Below, in pieces: positions 26,379 to 35,651 of a stretch of 64,000 nt of DNA. Under the pieces are notes generated by a model. The model was not told the origin of the DNA. It searched no databases and saw only the letters and a list, made by a program, of their open reading frames with translations. The stretch spans positions 467,543 to 531,542 of the forward strand of contig DYIU01000002.1 in assembly GCA_020723485.1 (NCBI GenBank), written 5' to 3'. A program made the position numbers and the translations under genes. This DNA comes from Acidimicrobium ferrooxidans. GTDB taxonomy: Bacteria; Actinomycetota; Geothermincolia; Fen-727; Anoxymicrobiaceae. Position 1 is the first letter of the stretch. Each line of letters starts with the position of its first letter.

Positions 26379-27041
26379 ATGTCTGAAGAGATGCCGCGCC
26401 GGTTCGACGACGTTCGCCGAAGCTACTACGAGAACCGTTGCGAGAATGCCGTCAAGGCCCTCGATAAGCGCTCGTTCGACGCAAGGTGGTTCTCGACGAC
26501 CGAGCGGGCGGTCGAGGCCGTGCTGGAGACTGTCCCGGCGGGGTCCCGCATCGGGGCGGGGGGCTCGGTGACACTATGGGAGAGCGGCCTCATGGACGCG
26601 CTCGCGGAGCGTGGCGACGACCTCGTCTACCACCGACCGGACATGGAGTTCGAGCGGAGCATCGGCGTGCGGAAAGAGGCGATCGCCTGCCCCTATTTCC
26701 TCTGCTCGAGCAATGCCATCACCATGGAAGGGGAGTTGGTGAACACCGACGGCATGGGCAACCGGGTAGCCGGCATGATCTTCGGCCCCCAGACCGTCAT
26801 CGTGCTGGCGGGCGTAAACAAGCTGGTCGCCGACCGGGACGCGGCCGTCACCCGCATCCGGGAGGTGGCAGCCCCCGCGAACGCCACCAGGCTCGGGATG
26901 GACCTTCCTTGCGTCAGGAAGGGGCGGTGCGTCGACTGCCGCGAACCGGCGAACATCTGCAGGATAACCACGGTGATCAGCCTCAAACCGATACTCACGG
27001 ACCTCAAGGTCTTTCTGGTGGCCGAGCCCCTCGGCCTCTAG
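26379..27041 (+). CDS. LUD-domain (LutC/YkgG-like) protein
   Basis: A 220-residue standalone LUD domain. Typical motifs are IGAGGSVTLWESGLMDAL, ACPYFLCSSNAITMEGELVNTDGMGNRVAGMIFGP and VNKLVADRDAAVTRI, ending with a cysteine cluster CVRKGRCVDCREPANICR. LUD proteins take part in lactate utilisation (LutABC), but no LutA/LutB partners are present; these lone versions are of unknown function. ATG 26379 has GAGAGGAG upstream. It converges with the next gene, the two sharing a CTAG for both stop codons. Confidence 0.88.
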   Translation: MSEEMPRRFDDVRRSYYENRCENAVKALDKRSFDARWFSTTERAVEAVLETVPAGSRIGAGGSVTLWESGLMDALAERGDDLVYHRPDMEFERSIGVRKEAIACPYFLCSSNAITMEGELVNTDGMGNRVAGMIFGPQTVIVLAGVNKLVADRDAAVTRIREVAAPANATRLGMDLPCVRKGRCVDCREPANICRITTVISLKPILTDLKVFLVAEPLGL

Positions 27042-28096
27042 ACGGGGCGCCGGTACCACTCGACCAGCCTGGCGACGGGAGGGTAGATGTGGCGCGCGGC
27101 GGCAAGCCCCCTGGCCACCTTTTCCGACCTCTCGGGCACTTTCGGCTTCGCGGCCCTGAGGGCGGTGAACCAGGACGCCGGGTCGCGCCTGTCCAGGATG
27201 CCTTCCAGGCTGTAGACGCTCACGTCCCTGACGCCCGCGGCAAGGGCCGCCTGCACGCCTACGAGGAGCTCCTCCGGCCTCCTGAACGTGGGCTCGTCCT
27301 CCAGGACTCCGGACCCGGTCAGGCCCAGCGAGACCCCGGCCCGTTCCCCGTACTTCTCACGCATCTTCAGGCAGGAGTCGTAGACGAGCCAGTTCGCGTC
27401 GCGGGAGTTCATCGCGGCACCCGCCATGCCGTCCAGCATCGTGACGTAGAGCATGGGGCTTATGACGTCCCACGCTATCCCGGCCACCGGTGTCTCGCTC
27501 ATGTCCTGGATGAGCTCGTGCTCGCCCTCGAGCTCGAGCCCCACCCACGGCATCACCGCGCTGATCGTCCTGATCCCGCGCTCCCGGACCCAGGAGTTGA
27601 GGGCTTCGAGGTCGGCCTTTGCCCTCAAGTAGCGCTCGCGGTCGAGGTTGTCCCTCATCGCACCCAGGAAACCCATGACCCTCGAGTACCTGTCGGTGGC
27701 CCCGGTCACGTCGTGCATCTGCTGGATGGGGGGCTCGAGGTCCACCGCAAGCATGTCCGGGGCGGCGTCGTTCCTCTGAGCCCACTCGACGAGGTTCCTG
27801 ACCATCGCCGAGTACTCGGTCATGTTGCGCTCGCCGGGGAAGTAGCCTTTCTCCTCTTCCATGAGAGGCCAGAACGTGAGCTCTATACCGGCCTCTTTCA
27901 ACTTCCTGAACGCGTTCAGGTTCTTCCGGGTAAGCGAGACCGGGTAGACGGCGGCCGCCACCCCGGCGTCGTGCTCGCGCAGGAGGTCGAGCGCTCCGAC
28001 GATCTCCGGGGGGTTTATCAGCTCGGCCCAGAACCTGAGTGCGAAATCCATGAAGGAATTATTAGTTGAAGGCCCGCGATATCGCAACAACGGCAT
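27038..28096 (-). CDS. Unrecognised TIM-barrel-like protein
   Basis: A 352-residue soluble protein. The pattern of short beta segments (IELTFWPLME, MLAVDLEPP, RTISAVMPWVGLELEG, GIAWDVISPMLYVTML, AGVSLGLTGSGVL, VRDVSVYSLEGIL) suggests a TIM barrel similar to glycoside-hydrolase-like or polysaccharide-associated proteins, with acidic residues at strand ends (DLEPP, EDEP). I do not recognise the family. ATG 28096 has AGAAGG 7 nt upstream; a second ATG is at 28051. The gene is followed directly by the convergent LUD gene. Confidence 0.6.
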   Translation of the reverse strand: MPLLRYRGPSTNNSFMDFALRFWAELINPPEIVGALDLLREHDAGVAAAVYPVSLTRKNLNAFRKLKEAGIELTFWPLMEEEKGYFPGERNMTEYSAMVRNLVEWAQRNDAAPDMLAVDLEPPIQQMHDVTGATDRYSRVMGFLGAMRDNLDRERYLRAKADLEALNSWVRERGIRTISAVMPWVGLELEGEHELIQDMSETPVAGIAWDVISPMLYVTMLDGMAGAAMNSRDANWLVYDSCLKMREKYGERAGVSLGLTGSGVLEDEPTFRRPEELLVGVQAALAAGVRDVSVYSLEGILDRRDPASWFTALRAAKPKVPERSEKVARGLAAARHIYPPVARLVEWYRRPV

Positions 28097-28140
28097 GGGA
28101 GGGCCTTCTGCCTGTTGAGAGAGTTAACTACCGGGGCTGA

Positions 28141-28169
28141 TGCAACGAAAATGGTCTGACCCCATTTAG
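28141..28169. repeat. GGGGTCAG element E at the ftsY stop
   Basis: TGCAACGAAAATGGTCTGAC then CCCATTTAG on the plus strand. The ftsY stop codon (28166-28168) lies inside it. The 3' half of the core differs from elements A-C (GGTCTGACCCC, that is GGGGTCAGACC on the gene strand) and matches element F at 63239, so the family has two subtypes. Confidence 0.7.
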
Positions 28170-29362
28170 AACAGAGCCCCGGCGTACTCGTGAGGATCGA
28201 ACGGACGGAGGTCGGCCATTCCCTCCCCGACGCCGATGTATGAGACCGGAATGCCGAGCTCGCGGCCGATTGCCAGGACCACACCTCCACGGGCGCTGCC
28301 GTCCATCTTGGTGAGCGCTATCGAACCTATCTCCAGGGCCTCGCCGAAGATGCGGGCCTGGGACACCCCGTTCTGGCCGGTGGTCGCGTCGATGACCAGC
28401 AGGGCCTCCGGGGGGCTCTCGAGCTGGCGGTCCGCGACGCGCCACATCTTGTTGAGCTCGTCCATGAGGTTCTTCTTGGTGTGGAGCCTGCCGGCCGTAT
28501 CGACGATGACCACGTCCATGCCCTTCGCCTGGGCCGATTCAATGGAATCAAAGACGACAGCCGCCGGGTCGCCCCCCAGCTTGTGACGCACCACCGGCGC
28601 CCCCACCCTGTTGGCCCACATCTCCATCTGCTCTATCCCGGCCGCCCGGAACGTGTCGGCCGCCGCGTAGAGCACCTTCTGCCCCTCCTGCTTGAGCTGG
28701 AACCCGAGCTTCGCGCAGGTGGTGGTCTTACCGACCCCGTTCACGCCGACGACGAACAGGACCCTCGGGCGGGCGCCGGAGGGCTCCGGAGGCTCGTCGA
28801 AGGACTCGAGCAGCTCCACCACTACGTCGCGGAAGGCCTGCTTGAGGCTTTCCATGTCGCGTATCCCTTCCTTGAGGATCCTCCTCCGGGCGAGCTCCAC
28901 TATCTCGCCTGCCGCGGCGACTCCCGTGTCGGCCGCGATAAAAGCCTCCTCGGCCTCGTCCCAGAACTCCGGGTCTATCGCTTTACGCGTGGCCGCCCTG
29001 GTGAACGGCCTGGAGAGCACCCTCCTCGAGCGGAAGAGGCCCCGCCTGTACTTTACGTGCTCGTCCTCACCCTCTTCTTCGGCCTCCGCGGCTTCCTCGT
29101 CGGGCTCCCCCGGCTCATCCGCGCCGAGCTCGAGCTCGATCACCTCCTCGCCTTCCGGCTCGATGTCGGGCGCGACCGGTGCGCCGCCGTCGAGCTCGAT
29201 GGCCGGTTCATCGCCGGTGAGGGGTGGTTCCTGCCCGGGCGCCGAGTCGCCGACCGGGACTGGTGTGGGCTCGCCACCGGAAGTTGCGCGTCTGGCGCGT
29301 TTCCTGGGACCCTTCTCCCCGCGCTCCCTCCGGGGGCGCTTCTTCCCCGGATTCGAAGCCAT
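28166..29362 (-). CDS. ftsY: SRP receptor FtsY
   Basis: A 398-residue GTPase that docks the SRP-ribosome complex at the membrane. A basic then highly acidic N-terminal A domain (about residues 1-112) precedes the N and G domains: GVNGVGKTTTCAKLG, DTFRAAGIEQMEMWANR, DTAGRLHTKKNLMDEL, TKMDGSARGG and a C-terminal GVGEGMADLRPFD. It overlaps smc as TGATG. Its stop codon lies inside element E. Confidence 0.97.
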   Translation of the reverse strand: MASNPGKKRPRRERGEKGPRKRARRATSGGEPTPVPVGDSAPGQEPPLTGDEPAIELDGGAPVAPDIEPEGEEVIELELGADEPGEPDEEAAEAEEEGEDEHVKYRRGLFRSRRVLSRPFTRAATRKAIDPEFWDEAEEAFIAADTGVAAAGEIVELARRRILKEGIRDMESLKQAFRDVVVELLESFDEPPEPSGARPRVLFVVGVNGVGKTTTCAKLGFQLKQEGQKVLYAAADTFRAAGIEQMEMWANRVGAPVVRHKLGGDPAAVVFDSIESAQAKGMDVVIVDTAGRLHTKKNLMDELNKMWRVADRQLESPPEALLVIDATTGQNGVSQARIFGEALEIGSIALTKMDGSARGGVVLAIGRELGIPVSYIGVGEGMADLRPFDPHEYAGALF

Positions 29363-32300
29363 CAGCTCGCGACCTTCTGGGAGACCACCCTGGAGATGCC
29401 GTCTTCCTGCATGGTCACCCCGTACAGGATGTCGGCTATCTCCATCGACCTCTTCTGGTGTGTGATGAGTATGAGCTGAGACTCGTCCTTGAACTGCTTT
29501 ACCAGGTCCAGGAACCTGTGCAGGTTCACGTCGTCGAGCGCGGCCTCGACCTCGTCCAGGAAATAGAACGGGCTGGGCCGCACCCTGAAAAGCGCGAAGA
29601 AGAAGGCCAGCGCCGTGAGCGATGTCTCGCCGCCTGAGAGCAGCGAGATGCGCCTCAGCCGCTTGCCTTCCGGCTGCGCGAGTATCTCCACCCCGCTCGC
29701 CAGCATGTCGTCGGGGTCGGTCAGCCTGAGCTCGGCGCTGCCGTTGGGGAACAGCGTGGAGAATATCTCCTGGAAATGCCCGTTGACCTCTTCCAGCGTC
29801 TTCGAGAACTTCTCCTCGATGTCGCGGTCCACCTGGCGTATGACGCGCTTGAGCTGGGCTTTCGATTTCTCGATGTCGTCGGTCTGCTCCTTGAGGAATT
29901 CGAAGCGTTCCTCGAGGCTCTGCCTCTCGGTGATGGCCTCTGGGTTTACGGGCCCTATGTGCTCGAGCTCGCCCGTCAGCTCCTCCACCCTCTGCTCCAG
30001 CTCGGCGGACGGCTCCTCCTCGGGATACTGCTTCAGCGCGAACTCCAGGGGCACCTTGTGACCGTCCACAATCCTCTCTACCAGCTGCTCGACCCTGACC
30101 TTGAGCTCGGCGTGGGACAGGTCCTCGCCGTGAATCCTGTCCCTCAGCTCCTCGTGCCGGTCCTGGAGCCTGCTCACCTCGTCCCGGACGTCCCGGAGCT
30201 TACGGGCACCCTCTTCCGCCTCGAGCGCTCCTTCCTCTATCTCGCGCCGGACCTTCTCCCTGCGACCGCTCACCTGTTCGACCATCCTGGCGTGGAGGGT
30301 GCGGAGCCTTTCCGTGACCTCGGCGGTCGACTCGAGCGATGGGTCGAGAGCGACGGGCTCCTGCTCGAGCACGGCCCTGAGGCCGCGCTCCCTGGCCCTT
30401 GCGGCCTCCAGCTCCCGCGCACAGGACGCCAGGAGAGAGGCCGCGTCCGACCTGGAGGTCGCTTTCTCCTCGGCGGTCTCCTCGACCTGCCGGAGCTCCA
30501 GTGTCAGCTCGCCTGAAAGGGCGCGCTGCCGCTCGAGCCCTTCCTCCAGCCCCTCTGCCTCTTCATGCAGGCCGCCACCGCCGGTACCCGCCTCGGCGAG
30601 TTCCACGATCTCCGCGGTCAGCGACTCGATGTGCGCCTGGCAAGAGGCGAGCAGCCCGGAACGCCTGGCGGACTCCGTCTCCGCCCCCCCGAGCAGCCCG
30701 CGGGCCGCCTCGTATTCCGCCGCGGCGGCTTCGGCCCGGGTTCCGGCGGACTTCAGCTCCTGCTCCAGGGACTTCACGCGCGCCCGGCAGTCCGCGAGGG
30801 CCTTCTTCATCTCCTCACGGCGCCCACGCGTCATCTCGAGGTGGACGGGATTGACCGCTATGCTGCCGCCCTTCGCCATGGTGCCGCCCGATACCAGGTC
30901 GCCGTCCGGTGTCAGGAAGACCAGCCCTGAATAGAGCTCTGTCAGCGCGAAGGCGCTCTCGAGGTCGGACACGACGAATACCCCTTCGAGCAGGGTGTCA
31001 AGGGCCTGGTCGAACCATTCCGGGGCTTCGACCAGGTCCCGGGCGCGCATGCTCCCCGCGGGCGCCGGGCCTTTCTGTCGGCCGGCCCGTCCGTCCTTCT
31101 CCGAATGCCTGAAGAACAGCGACTGCCCGAGGCCGTTCTTCTTCAGGTACCCTATCGCCTGCTTTATCGCCTCGGCGTCCCTGGCGATCAGCCCGAACGC
31201 CCAGGGCCCGAGGAAGCTCATGATCGCTTTCTCGTACTCGGGGACGATCTTTATGCTCTCCGCGAGCGAGCCGCCCAGGCCGCCCCTGGTCGGGTCTTCC
31301 GCCTTGAGCGCCGCGGCGGCGTTGAGCATGCTCCAGTCTTCCGTCTCGAGCCTGTTCAGTATGTCCAGCGTGGCCTCCAGGCCCGCCATCTCCCCTTCCA
31401 TCGCTCGCAGGCCCTCGCCCGCTCGCGCGGCGTCGTCGCGCGCCCTCGCGCGTTTCTCCTCCATCGCCGACGCCCGGGCGCCATGCCGTTCGACCTCCTC
31501 CTCCAGGGCACTGAGGGCTTTCAAGTGGTCCTCTCGTTCGCGCCCGAGCCGTTCGAGCGCTTCCCTCTTCTCCGCGAGCAGCCTCGGCCCGATGTCAGCC
31601 AGCCCGCCTTCTGAGGACCTTATTACCTCAAGCCTGGCCTCGAGGACCGCTGCCTGCCGCTCCGACTCGTTGAGCCGCCGGTTGAGGTCAGACGCTCTGC
31701 CCGCGAGAGCTGCCTCCTCGCGACTCAACCGCTCGGATTCGGCCTCGAGCTCCTTCCAGCGCGACCCGAGCGCGGAGGCTGCCGCCGCGGCGGCCTCGAG
31801 CTCCCCGGGATCGGGCGGCGGCGGCGCGAACATCCGCCTGCCGCGGTCGTCCCAGAGCCCGAGCATCGCCTTGAGCCTCTCGTGAATCGAGACGAGCTTA
31901 TAGAGGTTCTCTCTCAGGCCCGCCTCCCTCTCACGCCAGCCCGACTGGAGCTCGTCGAGGGCGGCTGCGGCCCTGGCCTTCTCCGCGAGCTCGCGGTCGA
32001 GCCCAGAGAGGTCTTTTCCCCACCCTTCCTGCACGTCCTGGTACTGCTTCCACTCATGCTGCATGGTGCGCAGGCGGGCGACGTCGAGCCTCAGCTGAGA
32101 ATCGGCGAGCTCCCGCATCAGCGCCTGGTACTGCTCCAGCCTCCCGGCCTGGCGCTGCAGGGGCCGCAGCTGTCTCCTCACCTCGCGCATGACGTCGCCG
32201 GTGCGGACGAGCTCCTCCTCCATCCGCGCCAGCCTCCGGACGGCTTTCTCCCGGCGTCGGCGGTACTTGAGCAGGCCGCCCGCCTCCTCGATGTAATCGC

Positions 32301-32772
32301 GGCGCTCCTCCGGCCTGCACGAGAGGACCTCGTCCAGCTGGCCCTGGCTTATCACCGAGTTCAGGGTGCGGCCGACGCCCGCGTCCGAGAGCAGCTCCTG
32401 GATGTCGAGCAGACGGCACGAGCCGTTGTTGAGCCGGTACTCGCTGTCGCCCCCCCGGACAACGTTTCTGGAGACGGTTATCTCCGAGTAATCCAGCGGG
32501 AAAGCGTTCCTGGTGTTGTCCAGGGTCAGCGCCACCTCGGCCAGGTTGACCGGCCTGGTGCTGGCGCTGCCGGCAAAGATTATGTCTTCCATGCGGTTGC
32601 CGCGGAGCGACGTGGGGCTCTGCTCGCCGAGCACCCACATCACGGCGTCGGCGATGTTGCTCTTCCCGGAGCCGTTGGGCCCGACGATGATGGTGACACC
32701 GGGTTGGAACTCGAGCACGGTCTTGCGCGCGAAGGACTTGAAACCCTTGATTGTGAGCGACCTCAGGTACAA
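29362..32772 (-). CDS. smc: Chromosome segregation protein SMC
   Basis: A 1136-residue condensin ATPase. Walker A GPNGSGKSN is near residue 32, the hinge lies about residues 500-650 between two long coiled coils (about 170-480 and 680-960), and the C-terminal signature LLSGGETSLTALAFFFALF with Walker B FYFLDEVEAALDD closes the head. It starts at TTG 32772. The rnc-smc-ftsY linkage is conserved in many Gram-positives; here the ROK gene is inserted between rnc and smc. No scpA/scpB in the window. Confidence 0.96.
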   Translation of the reverse strand: MYLRSLTIKGFKSFARKTVLEFQPGVTIIVGPNGSGKSNIADAVMWVLGEQSPTSLRGNRMEDIIFAGSASTRPVNLAEVALTLDNTRNAFPLDYSEITVSRNVVRGGDSEYRLNNGSCRLLDIQELLSDAGVGRTLNSVISQGQLDEVLSCRPEERRDYIEEAGGLLKYRRRREKAVRRLARMEEELVRTGDVMREVRRQLRPLQRQAGRLEQYQALMRELADSQLRLDVARLRTMQHEWKQYQDVQEGWGKDLSGLDRELAEKARAAAALDELQSGWREREAGLRENLYKLVSIHERLKAMLGLWDDRGRRMFAPPPPDPGELEAAAAAASALGSRWKELEAESERLSREEAALAGRASDLNRRLNESERQAAVLEARLEVIRSSEGGLADIGPRLLAEKREALERLGREREDHLKALSALEEEVERHGARASAMEEKRARARDDAARAGEGLRAMEGEMAGLEATLDILNRLETEDWSMLNAAAALKAEDPTRGGLGGSLAESIKIVPEYEKAIMSFLGPWAFGLIARDAEAIKQAIGYLKKNGLGQSLFFRHSEKDGRAGRQKGPAPAGSMRARDLVEAPEWFDQALDTLLEGVFVVSDLESAFALTELYSGLVFLTPDGDLVSGGTMAKGGSIAVNPVHLEMTRGRREEMKKALADCRARVKSLEQELKSAGTRAEAAAAEYEAARGLLGGAETESARRSGLLASCQAHIESLTAEIVELAEAGTGGGGLHEEAEGLEEGLERQRALSGELTLELRQVEETAEEKATSRSDAASLLASCARELEAARARERGLRAVLEQEPVALDPSLESTAEVTERLRTLHARMVEQVSGRREKVRREIEEGALEAEEGARKLRDVRDEVSRLQDRHEELRDRIHGEDLSHAELKVRVEQLVERIVDGHKVPLEFALKQYPEEEPSAELEQRVEELTGELEHIGPVNPEAITERQSLEERFEFLKEQTDDIEKSKAQLKRVIRQVDRDIEEKFSKTLEEVNGHFQEIFSTLFPNGSAELRLTDPDDMLASGVEILAQPEGKRLRRISLLSGGETSLTALAFFFALFRVRPSPFYFLDEVEAALDDVNLHRFLDLVKQFKDESQLILITHQKRSMEIADILYGVTMQEDGISRVVSQKVAS

Positions 32773-32815
32773 ATCTCCCCCCTGGCGGTGGACTCTAGGT
32801 CAAAACACTTCGATA

Positions 32816-33793
32816 TTAATTCGATAGCGGGGCGCCGATGCCCTCCCACGCGACGGCCGCCGCTCCGACCACGCCCGCGTCGCCCCCCAGGGTGGACAGC
32901 TCGATGCGCACGTCGCGGACGAGGTCCGGTAGCCCTCTCGAGGCTACGGTGTCGCGGACAGCGTCTATGAACAGGTCCCCGGAGCGCGACACGCCGCCGC
33001 CGATGACGACCATCTGCGGGTCGAGCAGGTGGACCAGGTTGGCGATCCCCAGGCCCAGGTGCCACGAGATGTTTTCGAACGCCGCGGCGGCTGCAGCGTC
33101 ACCCGCTCTCGCCGCAGAGGCGACCATCTCACCTGTAACGGACGCCGGGTCGGAGCAGCTCGCGTCGTGCAGAACCGACCGCTCGTCGGTCGAGGCCAGG
33201 CGCACAGCCTCACGTTCCAGCGCGGTCCCCGAGGCCAGTGATTCCAGGCAGCCGCGGCGGCCGCATCCGCACTCGGGACCGTGGGGGTCCACGACCATGT
33301 GTCCGACCTCCGCGGCGGTCCCCCGGTGGCCCCTGAGTATTCTGCCCCCCGCGCAGATGCCTCCCCCGATGCCGGTGCCGAGGGTCACGAGGACGAAATC
33401 GTCTAGCCCTCTCGCTACGCCGGCCAGGCGCTCGCCTGCGGCGGCGGCGGTCGCGTCGTTGTCCAGGAATGCCGGGAGGCCGGTCCTCTGCGCGACCAGC
33501 TCCCTGAGGGGGACCATCGACCAGGCTATGTTGGGGGAACTCATGAGGACGCCTTCGTCCTTCAGGATGAATCCCGCCGCCCCGATGCCTACCGCTTCAA
33601 CGTCGAGGCCCGCGGCCCGGGCGGAAGCGATCCCACCATCGACCAGCTCCAGGAGCGACTCGACCATCCTTCCCGCGTCCGCCGCCGGCGCGCCGACCAC
33701 GCTTCGATGGAGGACCGTCCCCCGGGGGTCGACCGATGCCAGCGCCATCTTTGTCCCGCCGATGTCTATCCCCAGTACTGACGCGCCGTTCAT
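32816..33793 (-). CDS. ROK-family sugar kinase, glucokinase-like
   Basis: About 325 residues. The ROK phosphate-binding loop VLGIDIGGTKMALASVD, the catalytic Asp in FLDNDATAAAAGE, GTGIGGGICAGG and the zinc motif CGCGRRGCLES are visible. ATP-dependent glucose or N-acyl-mannosamine kinase activity is the family norm; the substrate is not fixed by sequence. ATG 33793 (or GTG 33805) starts the conserved fold. Its first 196-208 bp overlap the end of the rnc reading frame. Confidence 0.9.
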   Translation of the reverse strand: MNGASVLGIDIGGTKMALASVDPRGTVLHRSVVGAPAADAGRMVESLLELVDGGIASARAAGLDVEAVGIGAAGFILKDEGVLMSSPNIAWSMVPLRELVAQRTGLPAFLDNDATAAAAGERLAGVARGLDDFVLVTLGTGIGGGICAGGRILRGHRGTAAEVGHMVVDPHGPECGCGRRGCLESLASGTALEREAVRLASTDERSVLHDASCSDPASVTGEMVASAARAGDAAAAAAFENISWHLGLGIANLVHLLDPQMVVIGGGVSRSGDLFIDAVRDTVASRGLPDLVRDVRIELSTLGGDAGVVGAAAVAWEGIGAPLSN

Positions 33794-34508
33794 AGTAGTT
33801 CCCACCGTTCTGCCTCCACCCGAGTTTCTTGAGCGCCATCCGCGCCGCGCCCTGCTCGGCTTCTTTCTTCGAGGTGCCCGCGACCGGGCCGAATGTCCTG
33901 TCGCCGACCTCCACCGTCGCGTGGAACGTCTTGAAGTGGTCCGGCCCCTCGTCCCTTATCCTGTACCGCGGGATGGAGCCCACCTTCTTCGTGGAAAACT
34001 CCTGCAGCTCGCTCTTGAAGTCACCCGGCCCCCACTTGACTATCTCGTGGATGAGCTGCTCGAGCGACGAGATGACGAAGCCCCGGGCCACGTCGAAGCC
34101 GCCGTCCATGTATAGAGCCCCGACGACCGCCTCGAATGTGTCCGCCAGTATCGACTGCTTGCTCCGGCCCCCGGTCATGTCCTCCCCCTTACCGAGCATG
34201 ATGTGCCTTTCAAGACCGAGCCTGAGGGCCACGTCCGCCAGCGCCTTCCCGCGCACCAGCGGCGAGCGTAGTTTTGTCAGTTCGCCTTCCGGAAGGTCCG
34301 GGAAGTCCTCGTAGAGGAGGTGGGTGACGGCCAGTTCCACCACGGAGTCGCCCAGGAACTCGAGCCTCTCGTTTGAGTCTATGGGCTGCAGCCCCTGCTC
34401 GTTCATGTACGAGCGGTGGCACAGAGCCTGGAAAAGCAGCGCGCGATCCCTGAACGCGTATCCGAGCAGGTCCTCGACTTCTTTGAGGTTCGAATCGGGT
34501 TCGGTCAC
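33597..34508 (-). CDS. rnc: Ribonuclease III with C-terminal extension
   Basis: A 303-residue dsRNA endonuclease. The catalytic RIIID has NERLEFLGDSVVEL and ADTFEAVVGALYMDGG; the dsRBD runs from FKSELQEFSTKK to GAARMALKKLGW (about residue 230). After it the frame has no stop for about 75 codons, giving a Gly/Arg-rich tail that overlaps the ROK gene by about 200 nt in another frame. The tail may be real, or a frameshift or sequencing error may have removed the natural stop near 33800. Confidence 0.9.
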   Translation of the reverse strand: MTEPDSNLKEVEDLLGYAFRDRALLFQALCHRSYMNEQGLQPIDSNERLEFLGDSVVELAVTHLLYEDFPDLPEGELTKLRSPLVRGKALADVALRLGLERHIMLGKGEDMTGGRSKQSILADTFEAVVGALYMDGGFDVARGFVISSLEQLIHEIVKWGPGDFKSELQEFSTKKVGSIPRYRIRDEGPDHFKTFHATVEVGDRTFGPVAGTSKKEAEQGAARMALKKLGWRQNGGNYYERRVSTGDRHRRDKDGAGIGRPPGDGPPSKRGRRAGGGRGKDGRVAPGAGRWWDRFRPGRGPRR

Positions 34509-34571
34509 CGGCGGATCGCCTTTCGATCGCGAGTTCGTTACGGACGCGGTCTCGGGGCAGGGTTGGCAGGC

Positions 34572-35645
34572 CTACTTAGAAGCCCGCATCCCTATCTGCT
34601 CCAGGATCAGGTCGAGGTCCAGCCCCTCCCTGATGAATCCCCTCATCCGCTCTATCTTGGCCGGGCTGTGCACCTTCTGGTGCCCTATCGCCGCCTCCAC
34701 CATCTCCACGGTGGTGGCCGTGTCGTAGTCGACCTGGATTATCGGCACGCCGATCTCCTCGGCCTGCCCCAGCACGAGCGGGCTCGGCCTGTGGCCGCCG
34801 GTGAGCACCAGCGCCTTCGTCGGCGTCTCGAGCGCCGCGAGTTGTATGTCGGAGCGGTCTCCCCCCGTTATTACCACCTTATTGGCCTGCTTCCGGAAGA
34901 GCCGCAGGGCCTGTTCCTGGCCCATCGCCCCCACCATCATCGATTCGATGAGCTCATCCCCCCTGTCCTGCGCGCAGATGACCTCGCCGTTCAGGGCGCG
35001 CGCCAGGTCATGCACCGTGATGGACCGGAGAACGTGGTCCGTCGGAATCGAGCCGAAGAGGTTGATCCCCTGGGAGGACATGTAGCGGGAGAGGAGCCCG
35101 CGTGTGAATTCGAGCCTTCGCTCGGGAACCCAGTTGAGCACCACCCCGAGGAACCCGGCGCCGAAGTAGTCCCTGCCGGAGAGCAGCCTGTCGACCGTGA
35201 GCTCTTCGTTGAAAGTGTCGAGCAGCATCACGCCCGCGCCCAGCAGATCGGCGACCTCGAAGGACGAGAGCCCCAGCATCCTGCCGTGGACGAAGTTCTG
35301 CGCCCCCTCGATGAGCATGATGTCCTTGTCCTCTTTCAGGCGCTCGTAAGCGGCCTTGACCTTGGCCGGAGGGTTGCCGGGCTTCTTGCGCATGTAGCGG
35401 GTGATGTTGTCCCAGGTGAGAAAGTACGGCGAGATGTCCTTGAGGTCGTCCTTCAGCCCGAGGGCCTCGCTCAGGAAGTACGCGTCCTCGTCGACCCTGT
35501 CCGCTCCAACCTTGATCGGGTAGGCTCCGACCGGCTTCATGTACCCGATCTTGAAGCCCCTCTCGCGAAGCTCGAGCGCGAGCCCTATGACGAGGCTGCT
35601 CTTTCCGGAGTATCTTTCGGTAGAGATAACGAGTATGGCGGCCAA
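34572..35645 (-). CDS. Phosphotransacetylase-family P-loop/DRTGG protein
   Basis: A 357-residue protein with an N-terminal BioD-like ATPase fold (ILVISTERYSGKSSLVIGLALELRERG; P-loop variant ERYSGKSS) and a C-terminal DRTGG-type domain (QANKVVITGGDRSDIQLAAL, ALVLTGGHRPSP). This architecture matches the N-terminal half of long Pta proteins but lacks the phosphotransacetylase catalytic domain, so it is likely a regulatory or sensory protein. It starts 6 bp after the acetyl-CoA synthetase gene, suggesting a joint role in acetyl-CoA/acetate metabolism. Confidence 0.85.
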   Translation of the reverse strand: MAAILVISTERYSGKSSLVIGLALELRERGFKIGYMKPVGAYPIKVGADRVDEDAYFLSEALGLKDDLKDISPYFLTWDNITRYMRKKPGNPPAKVKAAYERLKEDKDIMLIEGAQNFVHGRMLGLSSFEVADLLGAGVMLLDTFNEELTVDRLLSGRDYFGAGFLGVVLNWVPERRLEFTRGLLSRYMSSQGINLFGSIPTDHVLRSITVHDLARALNGEVICAQDRGDELIESMMVGAMGQEQALRLFRKQANKVVITGGDRSDIQLAALETPTKALVLTGGHRPSPLVLGQAEEIGVPIIQVDYDTATTVEMVEAAIGHQKVHSPAKIERMRGFIREGLDLDLILEQIGMRASK

Positions 35646-35651
35646 CTTAAA

